A DNA stretch of 64,000 nucleotides from Lumbricus terrestris (GCA_949752735.1 OX457040.1:4071583-4135582); one strand, 5' to 3'. Positions 36,444-48,895 are shown, numbered from the stretch's first letter. The notes: generated by a model not told the origin, from the letters alone. Program-made: numbers and translations.

Positions 36444-36848
36444 TTGATGTCTGTGAATTTCCATAGCATAATCGGTAGCAAGCTGCAAACGATGTTTCCA
36501 TTGTTTAATCCAGTTCCCCTACTTTGGAGGGTTGCGTTACTGGGTAGGGCCAGTACAAGCGGACATTTTCGACGTTCGGTGGGACAAATTCGGGGGATGA
36601 CAGTCGTCGAGGCAGTTGCCGACGATACCCTTTGTTCGGTCGATTTTTTGGGGACGACTTTTTTAGTCTTTCAGCCAAGAATTGGTAGCACCGGAGTGCA
36701 CCAGCGATCCTATTTAAGCTTTGTACAAGAATGTCGAGCCGCTATTGTCAGCCAGGAATGTCGAGGTTCAGATGCATTGGTGCAAGGATTGATTCTGCTA
36801 TTTGATTTACACACCTATATTGACTATCCAGAACGGGGTACTTATTGA
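36444..36848 (+). CDS. Uncertain open frame, 134 aa
   Basis: Begins MMSVNFHSIIGSKLQ and ends YIDYPERGTY. It lies in a slightly G+C-richer island between a SINE body and a LINE 3' end. No domain, paralogue or splice structure recognised. Confidence 0.2.
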   Translation: MMSVNFHSIIGSKLQTMFPLFNPVPLLWRVALLGRASTSGHFRRSVGQIRGMTVVEAVADDTLCSVDFLGTTFLVFQPRIGSTGVHQRSYLSFVQECRAAIVSQECRGSDALVQGLILLFDLHTYIDYPERGTY

Positions 36849-36861
36849 CCCCGAATTTCCC

Positions 36862-37290
36862 TTGAAGAAGGTGTTCAAACACTGTCTTTTATTTTGCACG
36901 TCGATATGGCCATGAAATTCAATAAAGAGAGGAAAAGAATCGTGTTCGCACTGAAAGGAAACACGAACGACTTATAATCCAATCTAGTCCAATTTAATAA
37001 GAATATTTAAAGCGTTTCTCACAGCAGAGCAATTCAGAAGCGCCCTAAGCGTGACAGGCCTATGAAAATGGAAAAGTCTTCAAGCAGCGAAAAGATGCAG
37101 GTGAATTTTCTCACCAGAACACTGTTATGAATTTGCAGATGGAAACTCATTCCACATTGAGGGACCCACAATAGCAAAAGCCCGATGCTGGGATAGTTTT
37201 GTTCTGACCGAGATACAAATAAGCCAAGGCGGTCAGCAGAACGAAGAGGGCTTGAAGATCGTGCAGACAGCGGATTACACATCAAGTCAG
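36862..37290 (-). pseudogene. Second copy of the same LINE 3' end
   Basis: Minus frame ARSSSPLRSADRLGLFVSR. The alignment with 22045-22515 runs through the untranslated part and stops at the same AAGGTGT boundary in both copies. Confidence 0.75.
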
Positions 37291-37300
37291 AGAAAATGTT

Positions 37301-37469
37301 AACCCATATTAACCCATGACATAAATTAATGGTTTCTTGCACATTTTCGTGTTTGTCTAGACCCAAAACCATCGTATTCACCCAGATTTTTTTTAAAAAT
37401 TGCAGACGTAGGCAGTTGTAGGCACAAATATTACCGTCAGTTTAAACTGACGCTAGGCACAGGAGGGTA
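37301..37469. mobile_element. Probable degraded relative of the 40873 MITE
   Basis: CCGTCAGTTTAAACTGACGCTAGGCACAGGAGGG near 37435-37467 matches its end inverted. TTAACCCAT at 37301 and 37311 may be the other end. Confidence 0.4.
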
Positions 37470-37904
37470 CATGTACATTAAGCATCGCTACAGAAAGAAC
37501 ACAAGGCGTTTTATTCATACAAAACATTTAGACCACTTTGGGAAATGTTAGTATAGTGCCTATATATTGTTAGACCAGAAGTAATTTTTATTGAGATGTT
37601 GATTACCCCCTATAGGCCTAAGTTGTGACTTAGTTGTGTAGGCCTACAAGCTCAAACAACTTCAATGACATTGCATCCTATGCCTAGCAACACTGGCTCC
37701 TAACATTACGGTTGGAAGAAACATGCAGTAAATTATTAGTCAACAATAATAAGAAATGTTTCTAACATGTCTAGGACATTACCCACCCCGGCCCATTACC
37801 CCCGACACGCCATTACCCCACCCACCCCGTATGTTTACATTCTGGTTCAGTGTATTATGTATGTGTGCTTGTATGCATGCATATATGTATGTATGCATGT
37901 ATAT

Positions 37905-38031
37905 ATGTATGAATGTATGAATGTATGTATGTATGTATGTATGTATGTATGTATGTATGTATGTATGTATGTATGTATGTATGTATGTATGTATGTATGT
38001 ATGTATGTATGTATGTATGTATGTATGCATG
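37905..38031. repeat. (ATGT)n microsatellite
   Basis: Long tract with ATGC variants extending to 38193, where it flips to (ATAC)n and is cut by element C. Confidence 0.95.
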
Positions 38032-38193
38032 AATGTATGTATGTATGCATGTGCGCATGTATAGTTGTATTTGCATGTATGCATGCACGTACGTATGTAA
38101 ATATGTATGCATGTAAGTATGAGTGAATGCATGTATGTACATATATTTCATACATGCGTACATACATACATACATACATACATACATACATAC

Positions 38194-40117
38194 TAGGGCG
38201 CCCGTTAAAAAAAAATTTCTGAATTTCTTTTGTGGTACCCTCCAATTTTGTTATGTGTCATGAGAGCAGCTCATGGTAATTTTTTGTGAATTTTGGATGC
38301 ATGTTTGAAGGTTGCTCCAACACCTGAGAAGTTTGCAAACTTTGATCCGACTGTATGTTATTCGTGCTTATGTCTTACTTATTTTATCACTAAAATATTT
38401 CTGATATTTTATCCCAACAGCACTATAAAATGTCTGCTGATCAACTCTGTTAAAGCAATTTCTTTATAATTTTTGATCAAAGCATAGTTTTAACAGACAT
38501 TTAAAATAATCAATCAATTGTCATTCTTAGTTGTCTGACTATGATACCGCAGAATATCATCACTGACAAACAGCGTCTTTCTCGCTTCTGGGTATTTGAC
38601 TTTCTGGCTTGCAGAATCACGCAGCAGCAGACTCTGTTTCTGCTCTTCACCTGCTGTAGTGGAGCTGTTTAGGTCCTAGGTCAATTCCGCAGCTTGCTCT
38701 ACTCGGTTGTTTATCACTTCCAGGCTGTTGGCATAGGCCCATTTCTAGTTTAACTAGACATTTCCAAGGGTACATTGCTAGTCTGGATCGTCTTATTCAA
38801 GAAAGTCAGCATCAACCTACGGGTGTGAAAGGATGACAAGATACATTGCACTTCCAAGTTGTCAAGCTACTTTCAAACAACTTGGTTCCATATGGATTCT
38901 TCTGAGTGAGTAGCTCATCAGAACCTTGTGTCCTCAAATTGCTGATCACAATATCTGTTGGTGTCATTGCTTACAGCGTCAACAATTTGATCCAGATGTT
39001 AAGACACTGCAACATGACCAATGACCATCCACCTGGATATGTGCTTCGCTCTAGGGGCCATAAATGGCACACCACTTGGTAGCACATCAACCCAAAAAGT
39101 AGTATTGTCAATTCTATCAGTGGGCTACACGGTAATCATCACTCGTCTGCTAACTGGCCATAAGAAACTTGCTTTGTGAAAAGTGAAAACAGCATTGTCC
39201 GTCAAGCCGGCAAATTTTATGAGGACTTTTCTATCAATTCTTGACTGGGTTATCATTTACAATCTGCTACTGGGTTCTATCAGTTCATTGACGTAGTAGT
39301 CATGACAATTGAAAAGACTTGAATAAACTACATGTAGTGTCGGAAACCAGATGATGAACCAAAGCAGTGTTTGGACGCATCTCTGGTCACAATTTTGGGC
39401 ATATGGTGTTGACTTTCCAGGCTCAGTAGATTCTTGCCAAGCGTGATCTCTATCACCACAAGCCAAACTTCGTCTGTAGTATTAGAAGACGTGGGGGTCG
39501 ATCGCATGGCCCTGGCCTGACTTTCTACCTCCAACACTTGCTTCATTATAACAGTGTTCGTCACCACCATCGTTTGTTTGAACCCATACCATATGGAAGT
39601 TTTGGCACAATGACAAGCTGCAAACCTGATCTATGTCTGGTACGGGTCAACCCACTCACTCCCTATTAGCCTATATCCAGCAGCATCCTACAGTCCCAGT
39701 GCACAACTCAATGTACGGATGTATTAAAAGTGACTTTTGCTGCTTGTGCCGAATGTTCGTCAAAAAGTAGTCTAGCTTGTCTACTTGACTCGGATTGAGA
39801 GGGGGATCTATAAATGTCGTGTCCAGGCTTTCTTATTGAAGTTCTATAGTAAACAGATCAATCAGACCAAAATAAATAACTAAATCAGCAAATGGCAAGT
39901 ATACAGGTGAAGCAAAATGCAATACAGAATAAAACTGAAGCAGGCGCGAAATTGCAAAATCATAGAAACTTTGGATACGTGGAGCAACCGGTAAATGTCA
40001 GCATAAAATTCTGAAATTTTACACTGTTTATTACCTCAACAGGGGTAACAACTTCAGAGGGTACCACGTTGAAAATTATGAACTTCAAAATTTTTCACTG
40101 GTTTAACGGGCGCCCTA
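38194..40117 (-). mobile_element. Element C: degenerate hAT-like transposon in a microsatellite (1,924 bp)
   Basis: Both ends begin TAGGGCGCCCGTTAAA read inward. Box 1 (GGTACCCTC) and box 2 (TTTGAAGGTTGCTCCA on the left, TTTACCGGTTGCTCCA on the right) sit at the same short (left) and long (right) offsets as in elements A and B. The element interrupts an (ATAC)n tract. The flanking ATACATAC on both sides agrees with an 8-bp duplication but is not independent proof, because the tract itself repeats. Element C is shorter than A and encodes only a broken transposase, so it would need help in trans to move. Confidence 0.82.
38820..39720 (-). pseudogene. Decayed hAT-like transposase in element C
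   Basis: On the minus strand VVHWDCRMLLDI (near 39700) matches the first catalytic region of the element A and B proteins. A later stretch reads SSNTTDEVW, then LGKNLLSLES and QHHM, matching the region around the second aspartate and the CxxH motif. RSTP replaces CFDT, so the second acidic residue is lost, and the cysteine of CxxH is also gone. An ARHISRWM-like RW region persists about 450 bp downstream (near 39050), partly out of frame. Stops and frameshifts make it non-functional. Confidence 0.7.
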
Positions 40118-40425
40118 ATACATACATACATACATACATACATACATACATACATACATACATACATACATACATACATAAATGCATACATACATACATA
40201 CATACATACATACATACATACATACATACATACATACATACATACATACATACATACATACATACATGCATACATACGTACGCGTAATACTACATACATA
40301 CAAAGTCATACATGCGTACATACATTCAAGTATATATGCATACATACATGCATGTATACATGCATACGCACATACATACATACATATATGCATACATACA
40401 TATATGCATACAATATACACACTTG
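40118..40425. repeat. (ATAC)n microsatellite
   Basis: Continuation on the other side of element C, grading into CATGCATAC variants. Confidence 0.95.
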
Positions 40426-40502
40426 TTTGCTAGGGCTTATACCGTGTAGCTGTTTTTGTAAGTGCCCTTGTAATGGCATAAATCGTCGTAATTATTATTA
40501 TT

Positions 40503-40528
40503 ATACAAACATACATACATACATACAC

Positions 40529-40561
<33 letters not shown>

Positions 40562-40575
40562 CATACATGCATACA

Positions 40576-40609
<34 letters not shown>

Positions 40610-40775
40610 CATGCATACAACTTCATAATCTGACATACAAGACTTAGTATGTTTACGTATACAAACAAACAGACATACATACGTACACACACATACATAC
40701 AGACATACATACATACATACATACACACATACATACATGCATATATACATACATACATACATACATGCATGCAGC
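40503..40775. repeat. (ATAC)n microsatellite, two further blocks
   Basis: Blocks at 40503-40618 and 40674-40770, each ended by ATAATCTGACATA-like unique sequence, suggesting duplication of the tract with its flank. Confidence 0.9.
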
Positions 40776-40872
40776 ATCACAATCTGACATAAAAGTATGT
40801 TTAGGCAAACACTGCTGCAAACCCACATTGGAGGACATAGTGGATATTACATGGGAAAACCATGTAGGCCTA

Positions 40873-41256
40873 CCCTTATGTGGCTAGCGTCAGTTTAAAC
40901 TGACGGTATGAAAATTCTTATATTTTTCAATATTGAAATTATTTTTTAAAATAGTCATCATAACTACCTTTAGAATACCTGTGGGGAAGTTTTGCATTAC
41001 AATATTATTAAAATATGAGTTGACATTATTTCTTTTTCTTTTTTGAAAAATGCATATTTAAATATTTCGATTTATCAAGAAAAATATTTTTTTGCTAAGT
41101 ACTCCAGCTCAAAACAACTTAAATAAATCCACATAGATATTCACACAGGTCTTAGAATAGCATATAAAAATAGTTTAGAACAGAAAATTTAATTTAATAG
41201 CCAAGAAACCACCACTTTCTGTGTGTCAGTTTAAACTGACGCTAGCCACATATGGG
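40873..41256. mobile_element. piggyBac-type MITE with CGTCAGTTTAAACTGACG palindrome
   Basis: Inverted ends CCCTTATGTGGCTAGC and CCCATATGTGGCTAGC are each followed 16 bp in by GTCAGTTTAAACTGAC. The right flank keeps TTAA (41257-41260). The left flank reads CCTA. Confidence 0.7.
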
Positions 41257-41637
41257 TTAAGATAAAACATACTGCAGGAGCATCGGAATAAAAAAACAGA
41301 GTTTCGTTATAATCAGGTTGCCGAGTGACGTTGAAGAAACAGAAAAGTGTAGGAAATAAAAGTGCAGAGCCACGTAGACTTTGCTTCTTGAAATTCTTTG
41401 TTCGGTATTTCAACTGCAGTAGCCCATATTTCTATTTTACCAGTATTTGTCTGAATATATTGTCCGGTCTTGTATACAATTTATAATTATAATGCTTCTT
41501 ATTTACGCTGTCTATCGTCGTCCGGCAGCTTTTGACAGCCATGTAGACCTCGTATTATAACGAAGCTAATAAACCAAAGTCGCATACACTTCTCCCCTGT
41601 GACTCTCTTTCAGAGTAGAAGTGGTAATTGCAAACTA

Positions 41638-41737
41638 GTATCACAGTATGATAACAAAGATCATTGGCGACGCCTCCTCTTTCATCCAGGCTTTGGACTG
41701 GCACTGGCAGAGTGCAACCAGTGTCAGAGTTCGAATG
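41638..41737 (-). repeat. S1 repeat
   Basis: Minus-strand copy with ACACTGGTTGCACTCTGCCA. Confidence 0.78.
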
Positions 41738-41941
41738 ACAAAAATTAATGACTACTTTTTCATCCTCTTCCTTTTCCAAAGATTATTTTGATTGCAATTG
41801 TTTTTTCCACCCCTTTGGTGCTTACTTGTTAAACTTGGGTGACTCTATTAAAGGTGTTTTTAAGTCCTACTTATGTTTCACTTTAAACCGCCGAATTATT
41901 GTAAACGAACGGCAATAAATGTTTAAAATAATGGCTAAATT

Positions 41942-42147
41942 CAGGGCTGTTTTTAAGGAATTTTTAGAACTGCACATCCTCTTATCTCCTTTCTCATCCT
42001 CCATGGTAAATTACTCAGAATCTAAGGAAAATTACCTATTTTTACTAGTTTTGACTGCACGTAACGTGACGGAAGTGCTTCTACAACTGCACGAATCCAT
42101 TTAGAGCTGCACATTTTGTGTAGAACTGCACGTTAAAAAAAGCCCTG
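41942..42147. mobile_element. hAT MITE (206 bp)
   Basis: Ends CAGGGCTG and CAGGGCTT, with a perfect duplication GCTAAATT at 41934-41941 and 42148-42155. GAACTGCAC motifs repeat inside. A 5'-truncated relative lies at 18999-19127. Confidence 0.88.
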
Positions 42148-42221
42148 GCTAAATTTGTCCAAATAAACTGCAAAAATGGAAGAAGTCGTAGAGAAGGGTG
42201 ACCAGAGAAGTTCTCGCAGAC

Positions 42222-42475
42222 CAGGATGGCCGGTAGAGTAATGGATCACATGCTGGCGTAGAGTGCGAGAGGGAGCGAGTTCGAGCCCCCGTTGGGCGGA
42301 CATGCTTCGTAGGCTGCTATAAGCGCCAGCTATTGCTGTCTAGTCGCTTAGTATAGTTAAGATTTGTGTATTCTGTGACCTGCGCTCTTGTGAATGGTTT
42401 AAATTGCATAATTGCACACTGTATTCGGTTGCGTTCTGTCAACCGGATTGTTGAATAAACGAAATTTATAAATTA
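42222..42475 (+). repeat. tRNA-derived SINE, third type
   Basis: GACCAGGATGGCCGGTAGAG as head and GAGTTCGAGCCCC as box B, with an A/T-rich 3' end (AATAAACGAAATTTATAAATT). Confidence 0.65.
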
Positions 42476-42879
42476 TAAAAGCTACAGGAACAAATTAATC
42501 GCATATGTACATAATAATTTTGTACAACATGTACAATGCGCATGTAATAAATAATTATATTATAATTTATAACATGCACATTGTGCTCAAAGATAATTAT
42601 GAGGAGTTTATTATATTTTTTAAAATTAGTATTTGAGACCAGAGTTATAATTTGCATTGAACATTTGTAGCCATGATTGCTTTTTGATGGCACAGTTTAA
42701 AATTAGTGTGTAAGACAATTAATGCAAAACAATGTGGCTTGGTTTGCATTAGATCCTATTGTCACAGTGTATGAGCATAGAGATTGTAAGTGAAAGATTG
42801 ATCATTGCTGAAATTGTGAAGCTTAAGTTAGACTCATTTTGATGGTGTTTCTGGAATACTATAATTTTTTTCACTGCAT

Positions 42880-42955
42880 TGCATATTATTTGTATTGTCG
42901 TCAACGGCCATTGGTGTCATAGGACGACGTTAAACTTCTGAATAATAATAAGTAA
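42880..42955 (-). repeat. Hairpin repeat, GTCGTC/GACGAC stem
   Basis: Arms 42897-42902 and 42923-42928. Sequence similarity to the 56600 copy extends outward on both sides (CAGAAGTTTAAC and ACAATACAAATAATATGCAA). Confidence 0.8.
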
Positions 42956-43310
42956 TCGCATATTCACGTTTGAAACGGAAACTTATTCCTACGTAGCAAA
43001 AATCTAAACATTGTCACGTCATAAAATCATGAGCGTGACGTCATTCGATTGTCGCATCCCGTGATATCGCGATCTATAAACATTGATCCATTGGAATAGC
43101 AATGCTATGTTTTCAGAAGATTTCTACGCAACGTAACTGTACACAGTGGCGCTTTAAAAAGAACAGCCAATGTTAATTGTTTTAATGAGATGCGCAGAGC
43201 GTGATGAAGATGGTCGTTTGGAGTTCATATTTCTTAACTGTTTACGAATATTCGTTTATGAGTCTTTGACTCTTTTTTTCTGAAACGAGGCAATAAATGA
43301 TGGGAAGAGA

Positions 43311-43505
43311 ATGAAATTCAAGAGATCATCACAGTCGATATATCAATGCAGAACTGTTTGGGGGTCGCGTGCGTTCCATGCCTCTGCCCCCAAAAATGGA
43401 ATCTACTTCCACTCTCTCTTCGTTGCTCAAATTCACTCCCTATTTTTAAAAAAACGGTTCAAAACTCACTATTTCTCATTGGCTTTTAAGTACTTGTCTC
43501 TCTAA
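43311..43505 (+). pseudogene. LINE RT C-terminal scrap
   Basis: GSRAFHASAPK followed by LFLKKRFKTHYFSLAF, the conserved tail of L2/CR1-like RTs. Confidence 0.6.
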
Positions 43506-43673
43506 CTGCATCTTTCTTTAGTGGCTGGCTATCCGCGTCTGAGATTCACATTTCGGTGTGATCTTACGCGCGTAAGAAATTTATGTCATATTAATAAGAA
43601 AAAACAGTCGACGGATAATGGATCATTAGATAAATATTCGAATAAGGTTCCATATATGTCTGGCTATGCATCT

Positions 43674-43742
43674 GTCTGTCTGTCCGTCGGTCCGTCCGTC
43701 CGTCTGTCTGTCTGTCCATCTGTCTGTCTGTCTGTTTGTCAA
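43674..43742. repeat. (CTGT)n/(CCGT)n microsatellite
   Basis: Imperfect tetranucleotide tract beside a LINE scrap. Confidence 0.9.
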
Positions 43743-43959
43743 TCGATCCGCCCTTTTATCTTGGTTCATCTGCGACTCAGACAGACCTGTGTGTATCTGT
43801 CGTTTACATGCTTCTTGCTGTGTTCGTGACTATAATACTAATTCGGTTTGCTAATCTAACATAGAGAACACGTTTAGTGTCAATGTCGTTCGTTTCTTTA
43901 TTTTTTCACATAATTATAATCATGAAGCATTGCTTTTTATATCCAGGAAAAAAATTTGT

Positions 43960-44030
43960 CTGGATGGATATATTCGAATTTTAGCGACAGCTTATGATAA
44001 CAGAGGCCGTTGCCGTCAGCAAAGAGATTT
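43960..44030 (+). repeat. Hairpin repeat, CGACAGC/GCCGTCA stem
   Basis: Loop TTATGATAACAGAGGCCGTT; stem has two mismatches. TGGATGGATAT precedes it. Confidence 0.65.
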
Positions 44031-44502
44031 TTCACATAAATCATTGCGATAAACATATTACAGATGAATTATAGTCCGATCTCTTAGCCCAGCATTGAGC
44101 ATTTTGTTGACTCAAGCAAAGAAAGCTAGAGAAAATACCTATGGTAAATTTTAATAAATTATCTTAGCTGCTTATTAAAGGTGTTTAATTCCATTCTAAT
44201 TTAACATAGTCTTCATTGTTTAGCGACATCTAACGAGACGACTAGGTAGCTCAGAAAGTCCACATCATCATTGTTCGCCAAGTTTTTTAATTCGGAAAGT
44301 GACCGCACGCATCATAAAAATAACTTTAGATAACTTTTAAAAATATTAAGAAATTTGTGGAATAAGCATAAATGTAATCTAATAATAAATCGTTTAAATT
44401 GACAGCCTTATTTTTCAACAGGAACTGCCGTTCGTTTGCCATAAACTAATCATTTGTAACTGAATTGCTAGGCAAGCGAAGATTATTTATAGCAATTTAG
44501 AT

Positions 44503-45337
44503 GGTACTTGTCGGTTAATTCACCTGCAGAAATTTCGTCTTTGTACCTTGTCGGTTAGTTCACCTGCGGAATCTGCCGTATTTTTACTCAATGTCTTTAG
44601 TGACGTAATGTAATGGTGACTTCCAATGAACTTATAGCATGTGTTTATATCATTTCGGACGCCACGAACGCCATGAATTTATAAAAAATACCTCAATCCA
44701 GCTTCCATTGCTCAAGTGTTTTACCATTAATCCGGCATCCATTTAAGATACAATAGAAGTTGGATTGGTGAAAAGGTCCTTGTTTAAATTGGAACTGGAT
44801 TGATGAAAGTGTCTTTGCTTAAATTGGAACTGGATTGATGAAAGTGTCCTTTCTTAAGTTGGAGCCGGTTGGATGAAAACGTTTTATATAACCTACTGCC
44901 AGATGGATGAAAACATTCTCGCTTAAATTGGAGCCTGGTTGATGAGAATGTTTTTGCGTATATTGGAGCTGGATTGATGAAAATAACTGTTGGTTGAACA
45001 GGATTTATGAAAATATCGCGTGAAAAAGCTGAATTAATGATAAAACGCTTGAGAAATGGAAGCTGGATTAAGATATTTTTATACCTTAAATAGAGGCTGG
45101 ATGAAGGTATTTCTATATCTGAAATGGAAGCTGGATTAAGATATTTTTATATGTGAAGTGGAAGTTGGATCATGGTCAATGTTCCTAATTTGAACATTTC
45201 CTTACAATGTCTATGTTAAATGCGCACAGCGAAACTCTATTAAATTTGCGAAGTAACAAACAGGTGAATTAATTTTTGCATGTAAGATTATGTATAATGG
45301 GATTCGGTGTCTGCAGGTGAATTAACCGACAAGTACC
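44503..45337. mobile_element. TIR element with 28-bp ends GGTACTTGTCGGTTAATTCA (835 bp)
   Basis: 28 bases at 44503-44530 match the reverse complement of 45310-45337. The left end is repeated imperfectly at 44543-44570. If the ends start at CTTGTCGG, TA flanks both sides, as in Tc1/mariner-type insertions. The interior is a minisatellite. No transposase seen. Confidence 0.75.
44748..45170. repeat. Degenerate minisatellite (TTAAATTGGARCTGGATTGATGAAA-type, about 45 bp)
   Basis: Roughly ten diverged units recognisable by GGAGCTGGAT and GATGAAAAT. Related units occur at 17345-17580. Confidence 0.7.
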
Positions 45338-45377
45338 GTAATTTATAAACTTCAGCAACAATAGATAATAGAGCTGT

Positions 45378-45470
45378 ATTATAATGCATTGTGCCAAACA
45401 AATTTTTCGAGGGCAAAGACCTCTGCTATCATAAGCCCTCGTCAAATTTGGATCCATCCATCAGCAGCGT
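45378..45470 (-). repeat. Hairpin repeat, CGAGGGC/GCCCTCG stem
   Basis: Perfect 7-bp arms 45408-45414 and 45435-45441; minus-strand loop TTATGATAGCAGAGGTCTTT. Confidence 0.8.
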
Positions 45471-45474
45471 GGTA

Positions 45475-46600
45475 CACTGTTGGTCTATATATACCGGTGA
45501 TTTTGCGACTCATAGTCCTAAAATTGTGACGTTGAGGCCAATTTGAAAGTATAGGCTACTATAATAATTGATTTAATATTCTCTATTCTTGGAGAATGTT
45601 CCCACGGTCATTTTGGGCATACTTCAGGAAAGAATTTCTTATGTCGCTGCCTTTTTTTTATTCTGATAACGACTATTTTTGGATGATTCACACATAGGGT
45701 TCTGCGTTTTCTCCTTTCTGCTTCGTACACAGACATGAGCAAGATGTTGTAAGAGACGATAAAAATCGATCCTGATGATTATTATAGATTTATAATACAC
45801 CCTTTAAAGGTGTCTTTTTCACACTCTTAAGTTATCTTATTTGATGCACGACATCTTGTTGTTGCAAGTACAGTAAACCGACCTATCCTAACCTCATGGC
45901 GACCAAGTTAAAGGTGAATACCACAACCCCATTACGCTTATCTTAAAACAAACTTGTTTTGCAATTGTGACATTATTGGCAGAGCTCTGCGCCGATTTGA
46001 TTGTGTCGGCAGCGGTGAGCCTGTAATATTTTGGTCGGCGGCGACTTATTGATTTAAATACCACAGATGCCTACTAAAAGTTTATACAAGAGCAAATGCC
46101 ACAAACAATAATCTGATAAAACCATATTGTAGTAGAACGACCCTCAATGTAAAAAAAACAACACTCTCCATCAGTTTTGACACACTGTCACACAAAATAA
46201 TGAAATCGTTTTCCTTATTTTCTTAAATTTAACAACCGTGCTTCCAAATTACTTATAATTATGTTGTTTAAAGTCTGTAAAACTCTGTAAATCAATCATC
46301 GTGCGAATCGTGTTCTATTCTTTAATTTGACACACATAATTAATGAGAAAATCGAACAACATTAAAAATTACAACAAACATGCAGAAATAAAGCACTTGT
46401 TCCTAGACTATTGTGTATGCACGTTATAATGGTTGATTCACGCACAATGAATGAATAATTACTTACACTGGCTAACAAATGAAAGTGTTTTACAATTTTT
46501 CTTTTTTATTAAGTGTGTAAGCCTATAAACAACACTTTACATTTAACCAACATCAAGGAAATTCTTGGTGTTTAAGTCTACTGTAAAAGAAACACAAGAA
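45475..46600. other. No gene recognised
   Basis: AT-rich. A palindrome-like CCCTTTAAAGGTGTC sits at 45800. Confidence 0.5.
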
Positions 46601-46608
46601 TCTCTTAA

Positions 46609-47850
46609 CCCTCATAGGGTCACGACTTTTCTCAACCGATTGTGGTCACCGGGGGGTAAAAAAATACCCCCACTGTGATTCGCACGATTCCTATGATAAA
46701 CTCCGATTTTCAAGTATATAACTAAAAAAAAGTTCTTTATGGAAGGTTCGCGAAATGCACTGGAACCAAAGTAACATATGCAGCAATGCAGAAAAATCAA
46801 AATGGCGGACAAAATGGCGGCCAGAATCATAAATGACTATAAGTGAAGTTATGTATGCAATGAAAACATGATTTCAGAGTCTAAATCAACATTTTGGGGG
46901 TCAAGGAATGCAATGGAACCAATGTCACATATGTGGCACTGCACGAAAATCAAGATGGCGGAAAAAATGTCGACCAAAATATTAAAATGGCTATTAGGGA
47001 AGTCGTATGTGCAATGGAAATATGATCTCAGGGTCTAAATCAGCATTTTCGAGGCCAAGGAATGCGATGGAACTTATATGGCACTGCAAGGAAACCACAA
47101 TTTGGATAAAATGGCGGCCAGATTCTTTAATTGGCTATCAGTAAAGTTATGTGTCTAATGAATAATTATATGATTTAATAATTTCTTGGTCAAAATTAAT
47201 AATTTCACGAAAGCCACATTCTATAATAATATTATGTAGCATTGAGCTTATTATGCAATGAAACAATCATATCTAGTCGAAATTTTTAATAACCTATGAT
47301 TACATTGCAGTTTAACTATTGCTGGCATTTAATATGTGCCATATTCATATTTCAATGTATGTTTCATGACTTGACAGATAAAGGGTATACAGTCTATTCA
47401 GGCCTTGCTGTCAATGCAATTGCGTTCAAGTGTACATGGCAAGATAGCACTTCGACAGCAGTTACTGTAGGGCTTGATGACTTTTTAACTTCACGTGATT
47501 TGCTGTAGACAATTTCATTTATTCATCTAAATTTTATGAAACCAAAACGATTTCTATTATAATGTCCAGATGCTGATAAGGAGACATTTTAACAGCTAGA
47601 CACTCATGTGTAAAGCATGCATAATGCTATGTTTAAAAATTCCTGTGTAAAATAGCTAGGACATGGTACATTTTCGTACTTAATAGCTTATTTGGGTTCA
47701 TGAATAACTAATGAAACTGGATGCATTCTGTGCAGGAAACATATTTAGGAAAAGTCATAGAAGCGATTTCTTCAACTATTTTCAGGGATTAAAATTTCCG
47801 TGAAAAACCGAGATGGGGGTATTTTTTACCCCCCGGTGACCCTATAAGGG
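46609..47850. mobile_element. piggyBac-like element PB2 (TTAA-flanked, 1,242 bp)
   Basis: TTAA at 46605-46608 and 47851-47854. Ends CCCTCATAGGGTCAC and CCCTTATAGGGTCACC. The inner palindrome of G6T-A-rich-AC5 type starts 42 bp in on the left and 16 bp in on the right. The interior carries three units of about 155 bp with AAAATGGCGG motifs (46755-47120). No transposase is recognised. Confidence 0.82.
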
Positions 47851-48181
47851 TTAAAGTGGTGGAGATGTTTTCTTTTTAGTAAGCTAGCAATAAACGATTT
47901 ATGCTCTCTGTGACTTCTCATAGATTGCAAGGACCATTTGATGACAGGGTCTTTCATTTAGACTTACTTTTCCTAACCTTAATCTTGAAGTCTGAACCTC
48001 CTTCTTTCTATTGAGGTCAGTAAATTTAATGTTTCTGTTGACCACTGGACACAATAATATACATGTATTTATAGTTATGGCCATTATTTATGATCATTAT
48101 CATAGCAGCTCTGCCATTTGTCAACTGTAAAGAGATTGAAGTAACTTTTCAACTTGTCCAAACTTATTAGCAGCTTATTAT

Positions 48182-48310
48182 TAGACTGGAGCTTATTTTT
48201 TTATTTGTGAAATATGATCTTCGTACCCCCTCAGTTTTTCCCTATATATGAAATAAAAATTCTTGCAAAATATCAGCACAATTGAACAATATTTAGGGGT
48301 AGCTCAATGA
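48182..48310 (+). repeat. Left terminal inverted repeat of element B (short end)
   Basis: Box 1 (CGTACCCCCTCA) starts 40 bp in. Box 2 (TTTAGGGGTAGCTCAA) starts 110 bp in, at 48292. Confidence 0.85.
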
Positions 48311-48841
48311 TGGTGAAGTTTCTGATACTCCCGAGCTGTGGCAGCCTTTATATTTCGGATACTACTGAAACTGGCGTTTTATTTCTTAATTAATTCTGAT
48401 CATAAATAAATAACCAAATCTTATTTGCTAAGTAAATTGAAACATTCTCCAATCATACACTCACATAGATCACATTGTTTTGCTGACAAGACACAATTTC
48501 CATGAATTCGTATTACAGACATGTTCAGACTTGTTTACTCTTTGGACTGACTATGCTGACTAAGCAACACTGATGCAGCAGTAGCCGCAGTAAGTGCAGT
48601 ATGTTTCTTTAGCGGCTGGAGGCATTGTCTCAGTGATGTCTCACTTATTGATACATAATAAAACAGTTTGAATTTACTGTCTTCATTTCGAAAGAATTAT
48701 TTACAGTTCATTGTTGTAATTTTGCTGATTGATGATCGATACAAACGCAACCTTTCTGGAATCTTTAATTTCTCATCTAAAGATTGGTGAGTTACAAGAC
48801 TATTATTTTAACTGTTTTCAGGGTAAATAGTAAATGAATAT

Positions 48842-48843
<2 letters not shown>

Positions 48844-48873
<30 letters not shown>

Positions 48874-48895
48874 TCAGTCAGTCAGTCAGTCAGAT
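48844..48895. repeat. (CAGA)n then (CAGT)n microsatellite
   Basis: Compound tract in the left part of element B. Confidence 0.95.

Noticed and set aside
37767..38245. Long open frames of Tyr/Val/Cys/Met and His/Ile/Thr repeats, also at 1576-1879 and 40054-40838
   Set aside because: They are translations of (ATAC)n/(ATGT)n tracts, open in all frames.
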